Shown here piece after piece: positions 11,748 through 21,959 of a stretch of DNA of 64,000 nucleotides (position 1 is its first letter; each line of letters opens with the position of its first letter). The notes beneath the pieces are model-generated. The model saw only the letters and a program-made list of their open reading frames with translations, made no database searches and had not been told where the DNA came from. The translations under genes and the position numbers were made by a program. Source of the stretch: Eutreptiella sp. 'Long Island Sound 2002' (lineage: Eukaryota; Euglenozoa; Euglenophyceae; Eutreptiales; Eutreptiaceae); contig OZ038381.1 in the NCBI GenBank assembly GCA_964036045.1, positions 160,460,283-160,524,282 on the forward strand, in the 5' to 3' direction.

Positions 11748-12579
11748 GTCCAGAACGCTGCCCAGCGGAGGACCAAAATCATAACGGGTCCCCAACTGGG
11801 CCTAGTGGTCACATAGCCCCTGCCGTGTGGGGGATCCCCAACGCTTGAGAGCAGAAGACGACATCTGTACTGGCCCATAGGTGGGCATGGTGGGTACATA
11901 ACCTCTGCCGTCTAGGGGGTTCCCAACGCTGCAAAGCACAGGAGGAAACTAGAAGGGGATCACAAAGGGACGTGGTGGCTCATTAACTTGTGCCCCGTGG
12001 GGGATGCCCAACGCTTCAAAGCGGAGGACAAAATCAGAAAAGCCCACAATGGGCCTAGTGGCTACATAACCCCTACCGTCTGAGGGGTCCCCAACACTTC
12101 AGAGCAGGGGACAAAATCAGAAATGGCCCACAAGTAGGCCCAGCGGCTACATGAACCTGCCGGATGGGGGGTCCCAACAATGCAAAGCAAGAAGTGGCCC
12201 AAAAGTGGGCCCAGTGGTCAAATAACCCTTGCCGTGTGGGGGATCCCCAACGCTTCAAAGCGGGGGGTCAAATCAGAAGTGGCCAAGAATGGGCCTCGTG
12301 GCTACATAACCGTTGTCGTCCAGGGGTCCCCAACGCTTCAGAGCGGGGGACAAAATCAGAAGTGGCCCACAGCGGGCGGGGTCGCTACATAACACCTCCC
12401 GTCTAGGGGGTCCCCAACACTTCAGGGCGGGGGACAAGATCATAAGTGGCCCCCAAGTGGGCCAAGTGGCTGAACAACCACTGCCGTGTGGGGGATCCCC
12501 AACGTTGCACAGCGAAGGACCAAAATCAAAAATGGCCCACAATGGGCCTAGTGGCTACATAACCCCTACTGTCTAGGGG
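11748..12579 (+). repeat. 844-bp higher-order repeat, copy 3 with 12-bp deletion
   Basis: Same block with a 12-bp deletion near 12,188, where 'gcaaagcaagaagtgg' replaces the longer 'gcaaagcacgggacaaaatc' version. A partial fourth copy runs on to about 12,790, and related sequence returns at about 14,970-15,340. Confidence 0.9.
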
Positions 12580-12819
12580 GTCAAGAACGCTGCACAGCGG
12601 AGGACCAAAATCATAACGGGTCCCCAACTGGGCCTAGTGGTCACATAGCCCCTGCCGTGTGGGGAATCCCCAACGCTTGAGAGTAGAAGACGAAATCTGT
12701 ACTGGCCCATAGGTGGGCATGGTGGGTACATAACCTTTGCCGTCTAGGGGGTCCCCAACGCTGCAAAGCATAGGAGAAAAGGAGAAGGGGGTCACAAAGG
12801 AGCCTGATGGCTACATAAC

Positions 12820-13670
12820 CCCTACCGTCTAAGGGGTCCCACACAGTTCAGAGCAGGGGACAAAATCAGAAATGGCCCACAGGTAGGCCTAGTGGCTACA
12901 TGACCCTGCCACGTGGGGGGTCCCAACAATGCAACGCACAAGACAAATCAGAAGTGGCCCTCAAGTGGGCCTAGTGGCGACATAACCCCTGCCGTCTGGG
13001 GGATCCCCAATGCTTCAAAGCAGGGGGGTCAAAATGAGAATTCACCGAGAATGGGCCTCGTGGCTACATAACCCTTGCCATCCAGGGGTCCCCAACGCTT
13101 CAACGCAGGGGACAAAATCAGAAGTGGCCCACAGCGGGCGTGGTGGCTACATAACCCCTACCATCTGAGGGGTCCCCAACACTTCAGAGCGGGGACCTAA
13201 ATCAGAAATGGCCCACAATGGGCCTGGTGGCGGCATAACCCCTCCCGTCTAGGGGGTCCCCAACACTTCAGAGCGGGGGACAAAATCATAAGTCGCCCCC
13301 AAGTGGGCCAAGTGGCTACATAACCACGGCCGTGTGGGGGATGCCCAACACTTTGGAGCAAAACACGAAATCTGTAGTGGCCCATAGGTGGGCCCAGTGG
13401 CTACATAGCCCCTGGCCGTCGGAGGGATCCCCAACGCTGTAGAGCGAAGGACCAAAATCAGAAATGGCCCACAATGGGCCTAGTGGCTACATAACCCATA
13501 CTATCTAGGGGGTCCGGAACACTTTAGAGTAGGGGACAAAATCAGAAGTGGCCCACAAGTTGGCCCAGTGGCCACATAACCCTGCCGTTTGGGGGGTTCC
13601 AACGAGATGAAGAACACGGAACAAAATCCGAACTCGCCCACAAATGGGCCTAGTGGCGAAGTAACCCCTC
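12820..13670 (+). repeat. Dispersed copy of 8,860-9,700
   Basis: The series of units from 'tctaaggggtcccacacagt' through 'gaattcaccgagaatgggcc' to 'cgagatgaagaacacgg' repeats the order seen at 8,860-9,700. The copy therefore spans the end of the third 2,011-bp repeat and the following segment, which shows that blocks have been exchanged between distant parts of the array. Confidence 0.85.
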
Positions 13671-14650
13671 CCGTCTAGGGGGTCTCCAACGCTTCAAGGC
13701 GTGGGACAAAATCATAAGTGGCCCCCAAGTTGGCCAAGTGGCTACATAACCACGGCAGTGTGGGGGATCTCCAACGCTTCAGAGCAAAACACGAAATCTG
13801 TAGTGGCCCATGGGTGGACCTAGTGGGTACATAGCCCCTGCCGTCGGAGGGATCCCCAACGCTGTAGAGCGAAGGACCAAAATCAGAAATGGCCCACAAG
13901 GGGCCTAGTGGCTACACAACCCATACTATCTAGGGGGTCCGGAACACTTTAGAGTAGGGGACAAAATCAGAAGTGGCCCACAAGTTGGCCCAGTGGCCAC
14001 ATAACGCTACCGTTTGGGGGGTTCCAACGAGATGAAGAACACGGAACAAAATCCGAACTCGCCCACAAATGGGCCTAGTGGCGAAGTAACCCCTCCCGTC
14101 TAGAGGGTCTCCAACGCTTCGTGGGACAAAATCATAAGTGGCCCCCAAGTGGCCCTAGTGGTCACATAGCCCCTGCTATGTGGGGGATCTCCAACGCTTC
14201 AGAGCAGAAGACGAAATCTGTAGTGGCCCATGGGTGAACCTAGTGGCTACATAGCCCCTGGCCGTCGGAGGGATCCCCAACGCTGCAGAGCGAAGGACCA
14301 AAATCAGAAATGGCCCACAATGGGCCTAGTGGCTACATAACCCATACTATCTAGGGGGTCCGGAACACTTTAGAGTAGGGGACAAAATCAGAAGTGGCCC
14401 ACAAGTTGGCCCAGTGGCCACATAACCCTGCCGTTTGGGGGGTTCCAACGAGATGAAGAACACGGAACAAAATCCGAACTTGCCCACAAATGGGCCTAGT
14501 GGCGAAGTAACCCCTCCCGTCTAGGGGGTCTCCAACGCTTCGTGGGACAAAATCATAAGTGGCCCCCAAGTGGCCCTAGTGGTCACATAGCCCCTGCTAT
14601 GTGGGGGATCTCCAACGCTTCAGAGCAGAAGACGAAATCTGTAGTGGCCC
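13489..14650 (+). repeat. 421-425-bp higher-order repeat, two and a half copies
   Basis: Units begin at 13,489, 13,914 and 14,335 with 'acataacccatactatc' or a close variant. Each contains the 'gagatgaagaacacgg' variant monomer. The spacing is 425 then 421 bases. Confidence 0.85.
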
Positions 14651-16095
14651 ATGGGTGGGCCTAGTGGGTACATAACCCCTGCCTTTTGAGGGGTCCCCAA
14701 CGCCGGAGAGTGGAAGACCAAAATCAGAAGTGGCCCACAATGGGCCTGGTGGCTACATAACCCCTGCCTTTTGAGGGGTCCCCAACGCCGGTGAGTGGAG
14801 GACCAAAATCAGAAGAGCCCCATAGTGCACTGGTGGCTACGTAACCCCTGCCTTTTGAGGGGTCCCCAACACTGCAGAGCGAAGGACCAAAATCAGAAGG
14901 GCCCCGTAGTGCACTGGTGGCTACATAACCCCTGCCATTTCAGGGGTCCCCAACGCTGCACAGCGGAGGACCAAAATCATAACGAGTCCCCAAGTGGGCC
15001 TAGTGGTCACATAGCCCCTGCCGTGTGGGGGATCCCCAATGCTTGAGAGCAGAAGACGAAATCTGTAGTGGCCCATAGGTGGGCATGGTGGGTACATAAC
15101 CTCTGCCGTCTAGGGGGTTCCCAACGTTGCAAAGCACAGGAGAAAACTAGAAGGGGATCACAAAGGGACCTGGTGGCTCATTAACTTGTGCCCCGTGGGG
15201 GATGCCCAACGCTTCAAAGCGGAGGACAAAATCAGAAAAGCCCACAATGGGCCTAGTGGCTACATAACCCCTACCGTCTGAGGGGTCCTCAACACTTCAG
15301 AGCAGGGGACAAAATCAGAAATGGCCCACAAGTAGGCCCAGCGGCTACATGACCCTGCCGTCGAGGGGGTCCCCAACATGTCAAAGTGTGGGATAACATC
15401 ATAAGGCGTCTCCAAGTGGGCCTCGTGGTCAAATAACTCTTGACGTGTGGGGGATCCCCAACGCTTTAGAGCAGAAGACGAAATCTGTATTGGCCCATAG
15501 GTGGGCATGGTGGGTACAGAACCCCTGCCGTCTGTGGGGTCCCCAACGTTGTAGAGCAAAGGTCAAAATCAGCGAGGGATCACAAAGGGGCGTGGTGGCT
15601 ACACAACCTCTTCCGTGCGGGGGATCTCCAACGCTTCAGAGCAGGGTGACAAAATCAGAAGTGGCCAACAATGGGCCTGGTGGTGACATAACCCCTACCG
15701 TCCAGCGGGTGCACAACACTTTAGAGCGGGGGACAAAATCAGAAATGGCCCATAATGGTCATGGTGGCTACATAACCCCTCCCGTCCGAGGGGTCCCCAA
15801 CGCTGCAGGATTGAGCACAAAATCAGAATTGGCCCACAATGGGCCTGGTCGCTACACAACCCCTACCGTCTAGGGGGTCCACAACACTTCAGAGCGGGGG
15901 ACCAAATCGCAAGGGGCCTACAGTGGTCCTGGTGGCTACATAACCCTTGCCGTTTGAGGGGTCCATACTGCTGCAGAGCGGAGGACCAAAATCAGAGTTG
16001 GGCCACGATTGGCGTGGTGGCTACATGGCCCGTGCCGTCGGGTTGGTCCCAAACACTTCGGAGCCGAGGGACAAAATCACAAGTGGCCGCCAAGT
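14651..16095 (+). repeat. Remaining forward satellite units
   Basis: These are units of the same family, with 'gccttttgaggggtcc' variants at 14,690-14,940 and a copy of part of the 844-bp block at about 14,970-15,340. Units become more diverged towards 16,095. Confidence 0.85.
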
Positions 16096-16680
16096 GCCCT
16101 ATGCACCGCCTTGTATGTGGACCTCCCTCAACTTCGGCTCGCTTCGCTCGATGCGGGAGATACCCCCGCACCCCCCTTAAATAACAAGCCTCATGCGGTG
16201 GCTACAGACCGCCTTTGTGTGCACCGCCTTGTGTATGCACCGCCTTGAATCTGCACCGCCTTGTGTATACACCGCCTTGGATGTGGCCCCTTAAATAACA
16301 AGACTCCTGCGGTGCCTACAGACCGCCTTTTGTGTGCACCGCCTTCTGTGTGTACCACCTTGCTTGTGGCCCCTTAAATAACAAGACTCCTGCGGTGCCT
16401 ACAGACCGCCTTTTGTGTGCACCGCCTTGTGCCATTACCGCCTTTTATGTGTACCGCCTTGCCTATGGCCCCCTAAATAACAAGACTCCTGCGGTGGCTA
16501 CGGACCGCCTTTTGTGTGCACCGTCTTGTGTGTGCACCGTCTTCTATGTGTACCGCCTTGCCTATAGCCCCTAAAATAACAAGACTCCTGTGGTGGCTAC
16601 AGACCACCTTTTGTGTGCACCGTCTTGTGTGTGCATCGCCTTGTGTATGCACGGACTTGTATGTGGACTACGCGCGTCGT
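16096..16680 (+). repeat. Second minisatellite: 'accgccttgtgtg' family
   Basis: This is a different repeat, with 'caccgccttgtgtgtgcacc' words and the landmark 'taaataacaagactcctgcg' recurring at about 16,176, 16,290, 16,374, 16,473 and 16,572, a spacing of roughly 80-115 bases. Within each unit the 13-14-base word 'gtgcaccgccttgt' is itself repeated. I see no genuine coding frame. Confidence 0.85.
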
Positions 16681-16855
16681 CAGTGCCAACCCCCCTCCCC
16701 CCCCCCGTGTGCCTCGTTAGCGCGCCCATTCCCCCCCGCGCGCGCCTCGTTAGCGCGCCAAACCCCCCTGCGCGCCTCGTTCGCAACACCCCCCCCCCGC
16801 GCGCCTTGTTGGCGGAACCCCCCCCCCCCGCTTCGTTAAACGAGGCGCGCGGTCT
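16681..16855. repeat. C-run block with CGCGCCTCGTTAGCGCGCC words
   Basis: Runs of 6-12 C alternate with 'cctcgttagcgcgcc' and variants. The block ends with 'cttcgttaaacgaggcgcgc', which can fold on itself (CCTCGTT/AACGAGG type). The related 'gcgcctcgtataacgaggcg' lies at 17,905-17,925 at the other end of the inverted satellite block. Confidence 0.75.
16738..16768 (+). repeat. Left arm of perfect 31-bp inverted repeat
   Basis: This arm matches the reverse complement of 17,861-17,891 at every base (from 'gcgcgcgcctcgttagcg' to the run of six C). The two arms enclose the satellite block that lies in the opposite orientation to the rest of the array. Confidence 0.9.
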
Positions 16856-17850
16856 CGGTCAAACAATGCCTGCCGTGGGTTATGTAGCCACCAGGCCCAC
16901 TGTGGGGCAGTGCTGATTTTGACCCCGACTTTGAAGCCTTCGGGACCCGCCAAACAGCACGGGCCATGTGGCGGCCACGCCCACTTGGCAGCCACTTCTG
17001 ATTTTGTCCCTCGGCTCCGAAGTGTTTGGGACCACCCAGACGGCACGGGCCATGTAGCCACGAGGCCAATTGTGGGCCACTTCCGATTTTGTCCCCCGCC
17101 CCGCAACGTTGGGACGCCCTAGACGGCAGGCGTTATGTGCCCACCAAACCCAGTGTGGGCCTGTTCTGATTTTGGTCTCCGCTCTGCAATGTTGGGGATC
17201 CCTCAGACAGCACGAATCATGTAGCCACCAGGCCCACTGTGGGCCACTTCTGATTTTGTCCCCTGCTCTGAAGCGTTTGGGATCCCTATACAGTACGGGT
17301 TATGAGCCACCACGCCAATTGTGGGCCACTTCTGATTTCGGTCCTCTCCTCTACAACATTGGGTTCTGTACCCACTAGGCCCACCTATGACAGATTTCGT
17401 CTTCTGCTTTGAAGTGTTGGGATCCCCCACATTGCAGGGGTTATGTGCCCACCCGCGGGCCACTTATGATTTGTCCCACGCCGTGAAGCGTTGCGGACCC
17501 CCTCGATGGCAAGGGTTATGTCGCCACTAGGCCCATTGTCGGCCACTTTTGATTTTGACCCCCGCTCTGAAGTTTTGGGGATCACATAGACGGCAGGGGT
17601 TATGTCGCCACTAGGCCCACTTGTGGCCCACTTCTGATTTTGTCCCGTGCTTTGCATCTTTGGGACCCCCCACACGGCAAGGTTTGTAGCCACTGGGCCT
17701 GGTTATGGGCCACTTCTGATTTCCTCCCCCGCTCTGAAGTGTTTGGGACCCATCAGACGGTAGGGGTTATGTAGCCACCAGGCCCACCTATGGGGTAGTG
17801 TTTATTTTTACCCCGATTTTGAAGCCTTCAGGACCCGCCAAACAGCACGG
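16856..17850 (-). repeat. Satellite block in inverted orientation
   Basis: Here units read as the reverse complement of the main array (for example 'gggttatgtagccaccaggc', 'ccacttctgattttgtccc', 'gctctgaagcgtt'). The sequence around 'gaagccttcgggacccgcca' at 16,931 recurs in direct orientation at 17,821. The forward array resumes at about 17,946. Confidence 0.9.
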
Positions 17851-17860
17851 GCCATGTAGG

Positions 17861-17891
17861 GGGGGGTTTGGCGCGCTAACGAGGCGCGCGC
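17861..17891 (-). repeat. Right arm of perfect 31-bp inverted repeat
   Basis: Reverse complement of 16,738-16,768. It is followed by the self-complementary word 'gcgcctcgtataacgaggcg'. Confidence 0.9.
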
Positions 17892-17945
17892 CGAGCCCAA
17901 TTTGCGCCTCGTATAACGAGGCGCACAGTTTCAGCCAAACACTCA

Positions 17946-18150
17946 TAGCAAGGCACAAAATCAGCAGCGGCCAACCACTGGGCCTGGTGGCTACATAACC
18001 CGTGCCGTGTCGGGGCTCCCCGACACTTCAGAGCAGGAAACAAAATTAGAAGTGGCCCACAAGTGGGCTTGGTTGCTACATAACCCCTGCTGTATGGGGG
18101 GTCCCCAACGCCTAATAGCGGGGGACAAAATCAGAAATAGACCAAGAGTG
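17946..18150 (+). repeat. Last forward satellite units
   Basis: About two and a half ordinary units in forward orientation close the array, before the AT-rich spacer sequence. Confidence 0.9.
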
Positions 18151-18159
18151 GGCAGATTG

Positions 18160-18500
18160 GCTACATGCATGTTTGTTTAGCTTTTAGTAAAATCATGTAA
18201 TTCTGTTTTCTTTGTGGTAAAATTGTGTAACTTTTTTTGCGGTAAAATCGTGTAATTTTCTTTTTGGCGGTAAACACGACTACTAAAAAGTTGCCAACGC
18301 ATGTAATTTTTTTTTGCGGCAAATGTGTGTAAAAAAATGTCACGCCGTGTAATTATTTCTTTTGCGGTAATTGCGAGTACAAGAAAATTGTCGCGCCGTG
18401 TAATTCTTTTTTCTTTTGCGGTAAATGCAAGTACAGGTTTACACGCAATTAGCGCCCAAAATAAAACAAACTCGGCGTGACGATTTTTTTTCGATACATG
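18160..18500 (+). repeat. Expanded AT-rich spacer, short tandem words
   Basis: The words 'tttgcggtaaa', 'atcgtgtaatt' and 'gcgagtacaagaaa' recur irregularly at 25-60-base spacing. It is an amplified form of the spacer found once per 2,011-bp repeat. No gene. Confidence 0.75.
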
Positions 18501-18540
18501 CATTTACCGGAAAAAAAAACACATATTACATCATACACCA

Positions 18541-18890
18541 GCTAAATGCCGCAAAGTGAAGAAAAAGGAGCCGGTGGCAGTGTTTTCTATTTGGCAGAAT
18601 AAACTGTTGGCACAATCCGAGGTATATGTACGAATGATGGTCCAAACGTGCACAGGGTGCGTTCAGCATGCGCGCTGCATCTCCCATTGGCATTTCAGCA
18701 AAGCTCCCGCATGTTTCCACATTGCCCCATGCATGTCCCTTGTTCTTCTGCACTTCCCTCGCACAAATCCACAGCTTCCCCGGGAGGGAATATGCATTGC
18801 CCCATCTGTATCTCCAATGACTACACAGGTAAAGGTGAAATTGGCTGCAATGGACCGAAACCAAATTTGCATCATCGTCAGCATGTTCCA
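18541..18890 (+). repeat. Right copy of block flanking the satellite array
   Basis: This is a direct repeat of about 271-640. The minus-strand open frame (18,526-18,942, 138 codons) shares the Cys/Trp-rich segment of the left copy. Similarity stops near 'gcatcatcgtcagcatg', where the right copy continues with unrelated sequence. Confidence 0.85.
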
Positions 18891-18949
18891 CCATTGATAC
18901 TCGAGACACACGCGTTCGTACGACGAATGCCAATATGGTCAACGGTTAG

Positions 18950-20290
18950 GAGAGGACCTTTGCAATGTTTAAAAATGGTCAATGGTTGGTGGTTGGTGTT
19001 TCGTGGTTAAGGGTTTCTTGGCATGGCACACTACTTGCATGGCAATAAAATTGTCCATTCAATGTCGCTCATCGAACGATGAAGACCCAAATAGAACACC
19101 AAAGGGATTAAACTAAAAAAATTATTGGGACGTTGGGAAAAAGAAAGCGCTCGGATACGGGAAAATGAGGGCAAATGCGCAACGCATGCCTCCGATTCTG
19201 GGTCCCACCGTGCAATGGGTTGAGTGTGCCCCCCCCCCCCCCCCCAAACACAAAACCGCAAATCTCGGATCCCAAGAAATTAAGAAAGAAAGCCTCCACT
19301 GTAGGAGGGTCGAAGTTGCACGGAAATTTCAAACGGGACACATATCACCAGATTTTGGGGTTTGGATGCATCGAACAAGTAACGCGCACCACGAAAACCA
19401 ACACATAGCTTTCTTTTTGGCACCCTGAAACCAAGAATGTGGAGTACCGGCGATAGCGTGGTGTTCACGACGCCTCACGAATAGTGGTGAGTTGGCGAGG
19501 CGGCGCTGCTTAGGATGAGGACCAGAAGGGTCTGTGATGCAATTTGTGAGCCAATCGCGAGTCAATGTCATCGAGATTGCATTCTTCCTTGGGAGATCGC
19601 CTCAGAGCATGAGCATACATGACGTCCATATGTACCCCCGGGCGGCATGTGTACATTTCGGCGATCTTTTAAAGGCCTCCAAATCTAAAAATGAAATGGG
19701 TATTCTGACAACCACCCTTGGCAACCTTCAAGAATTCACATCCGCCTTGTTTCCAAAACCCAAATGCGCACAAGCAATTGCAGAAAATCATCGCAAATTG
19801 GTTCCGGGAATGACGCCATAAGAACTAGGGCACCAAAGTTGCTGCTTGTAACCAAAGTTGTAACGCAAGCATCCGCAACACTTGTCACATCGTCAATATG
19901 CATTGCCCAAGCCAATTGCTTGCCCCAAAATTGTGCCGTTGCTATTAACTTGCTGACAAACGGTGCGGGTGAGCAACGGTGTATCTACACTCCTCATCGC
20001 ATTTATTCCTTGTCGCGGCACGGGAGCAAACACGGAACTCCACGAAAAATGAAGAAGTTCGTTCGTGTTACCCCTTGGAGGGGTGGCGTAGGGTTTAAAG
20101 CCAAAAGCCTTTTGGCGCATAGCTTGGTCGGATGCAACCAACCTTTCGTAAGCAAATTGTCTTACGGAATGGCCCTTGTTGACAGTTTTTTCCACATTAC
20201 CCATGTCGAAATGCATAATTTACGCAGGTGCAACACATCTGGCAGGTGCAACAAATCTGGCTGCTCACACCAACTGCACCATGAAAATCA
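18950..20290. other. No recognised gene
   Basis: The composition is mixed, with a C run of about 20 near 19,231-19,250. Modest open frames exist on both strands (plus 19,764-20,327; minus 19,893-20,216) but I recognise no domain and cannot choose a coding strand. Confidence 0.3.
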
Positions 20291-20296
20291 CTTGGC

Positions 20297-21330
20297 ATGC
20301 CCCATGAAACCTTGCACATTCACATGATCGCTTTTTTCTTTGAAGAAGAGACGGCCACATTGCTTGTTCGTTTCTCGCACTTTCGCGACGTATTGCGACT
20401 TCACTCATCCATTCATTTGCCGTCGCGGACTCGGGTTAGGGACGACGTGGTGTTGGGGGCCAAAGTATCGCGGGCTACTCCTTCGGATGCACAAATTCTT
20501 GCCAACCTATGGTTGAAATCTGTTCCGAGCGAGCGTGCGCATCAATCACCGGCGCGACGGTGGATTACAAGGGTGTGTGCAATCATTTGAGCTTTCGTGA
20601 AGCATACCTCAACTGCTCTCTTCACTCTTGGCCACAAACATATTTGCCGAATACTCCATCAATTTCGGCGCCGGGTATACAACACACAACAAATGCACCA
20701 TCACCATGACGAACTCTCGGGGCCTCACATTGTTGCAACGCAAAGGTTGGAGTTTGTAAATCCGGGAGATTGTCTTGATATCCCCATACCTCACCCATGG
20801 CAACCTGACCAAACGGCAACATCACGAGGCATTAAACCGGAAGTTTGAAACAAGACCACCACCAACGCAACGTGACCCTCTTTTCGGATTTGTGCCGGAA
20901 GACATACGAGAATTTGAGCGAAGGAGAGACCTTGTCGAAGAATGCGAGAACTAAAATTGCCACTGCGACCAACGACATTACGCGCATGGCTTCGAATCAA
21001 AAGGAATCACATTACGAGAAACCAAGCCTACAAATCAAAGGAAGAGTATCCTTGGCGAGGCTTGGCGACATGTCGCACAATTTTGCATGCATTTCGTGAA
21101 GGGCCATTTCTAAAGAAGACACGACAACGATGCGGCGGCAACGATGTTTCGGGGTATTTCGTCGAAATGTACATGCGCATAATTGGCGCATAATTGCAAA
21201 GTGGTGCAAGCATTGCAAGATGCACGCCTTTCATCAGTTTACGCACAAGGCAATGGGTGCCGTGCTAAAACGAATGGGCGCACGAAGAGCTGGCGCAACT
21301 AGGAAACCTAATGCGTTGACCGTGGTCCCG
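20297..21330 (+). pseudogene. Degenerate coding-like stretch, family not recognised
   Basis: Plus-strand frames give protein-like text that shifts frame several times: 'DELSGPHIVATQRLEFVNPG' near 20,710-20,770, 'DPLFGFVPEDIREFERRRD' near 20,876-20,930, then 'KLPLRPTTLRAWLRIKRNH' near 20,953-21,010 in another frame. The pattern is that of an old protein-coding gene, probably from a mobile element, with frameshifts. I cannot name the family. Confidence 0.3.
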
Positions 21331-21544
21331 TAGACACACAATTTCCCCATGAGTTGTTCGGATACTATATTCTCTTTGTGGAAGCCCAATCGATCATGGG
21401 CGGATGGGATTTTGCATCGCATTGTGCAAACCATGATCCACGTCCACGTCCACATGCCACATGGTCATCATTTTGCACGTCGTGTGTAAAAAAAGCTTTT
21501 ATTCGCAACCTTCAAATGAATAGCGGAGGCGAGCTACTAAGATT

Positions 21545-21958
21545 TCAACACGTAAAATGTCCCTCGCTGGACGATTCTTGAAAACCCCTCGCTAGATCGA
21601 TGAATTGTTCGTCGATTCTTGAATCGTTGACACACCAAGACCCTTGCAACAACTTATGTCTTCTTTTGAGGTGTTCTTTCCTCTTGAGCACCGGAACTGG
21701 TTCGTTATGCCCTGGATGGTTGAGCTTATCATGTAATGCAAACGATGCCGCCTCCATCGCTTTGGCCGACAAGGGGTTGCTTTGAGTACAGTGCGCGAGT
21801 GAGCATGCAACGATTTCATCCACAAGCAAAGCCAAACACCCATTTTCAAACACACACGAAATTGTGTTGTTTCGTGCAGTGTATTCAAGGTGATGCAAAC
21901 AAACATGCATCATAAGATAGAGAAGGCATAGAGTAACGCAAATCATAGTAGACAACAT
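21545..21958 (-). other. Unrecognised open frame of 137 codons
   Basis: A minus-strand open frame with a hydrophobic N-terminal stretch, then a charged C-terminal part (LKRKEHLKRRHK). No domain recognised and no paralogue elsewhere in the window. It may belong to the same decayed element as its left neighbour or be chance. Confidence 0.2.
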
Positions 21959-21959
21959 G

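Larger units (their letters stand above)
1206..18150 (+). repeat. Satellite array of about 85-bp units
   Basis: The array is built from units of about 85 bp. Each holds the words 'gtggctacataacccctgcc', 'gtctagggggtccccaacgc', 'ttcagagcgggggacaaaat' and 'cagaagtggcccacaagtgg'. Units differ by substitutions and small indels. Three short dyads recur in most units: GGCCCAC/GTGGGCC, CGCT/AGCG and CCCCT/AGGGG. The array is interrupted by a pogo-like pseudogene (1,766-2,655), AT-rich spacers, a second minisatellite (16.1-16.7 kb) and an inverted block (16.86-17.85 kb). Several levels of higher-order repeat are listed separately. The location could be centromeric, pericentromeric or heterochromatic, but the sequence alone does not say. 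Confidence 0.95.

Noticed and set aside
2880-15900. Dozens of open frames of 60-150 codons in the satellite array with repeating text such as GPQVGLVAT or TCGPLLILSPAL
   Set aside because: They are translations of the 85-bp unit on either strand, change frame with unit length and have no independent support.
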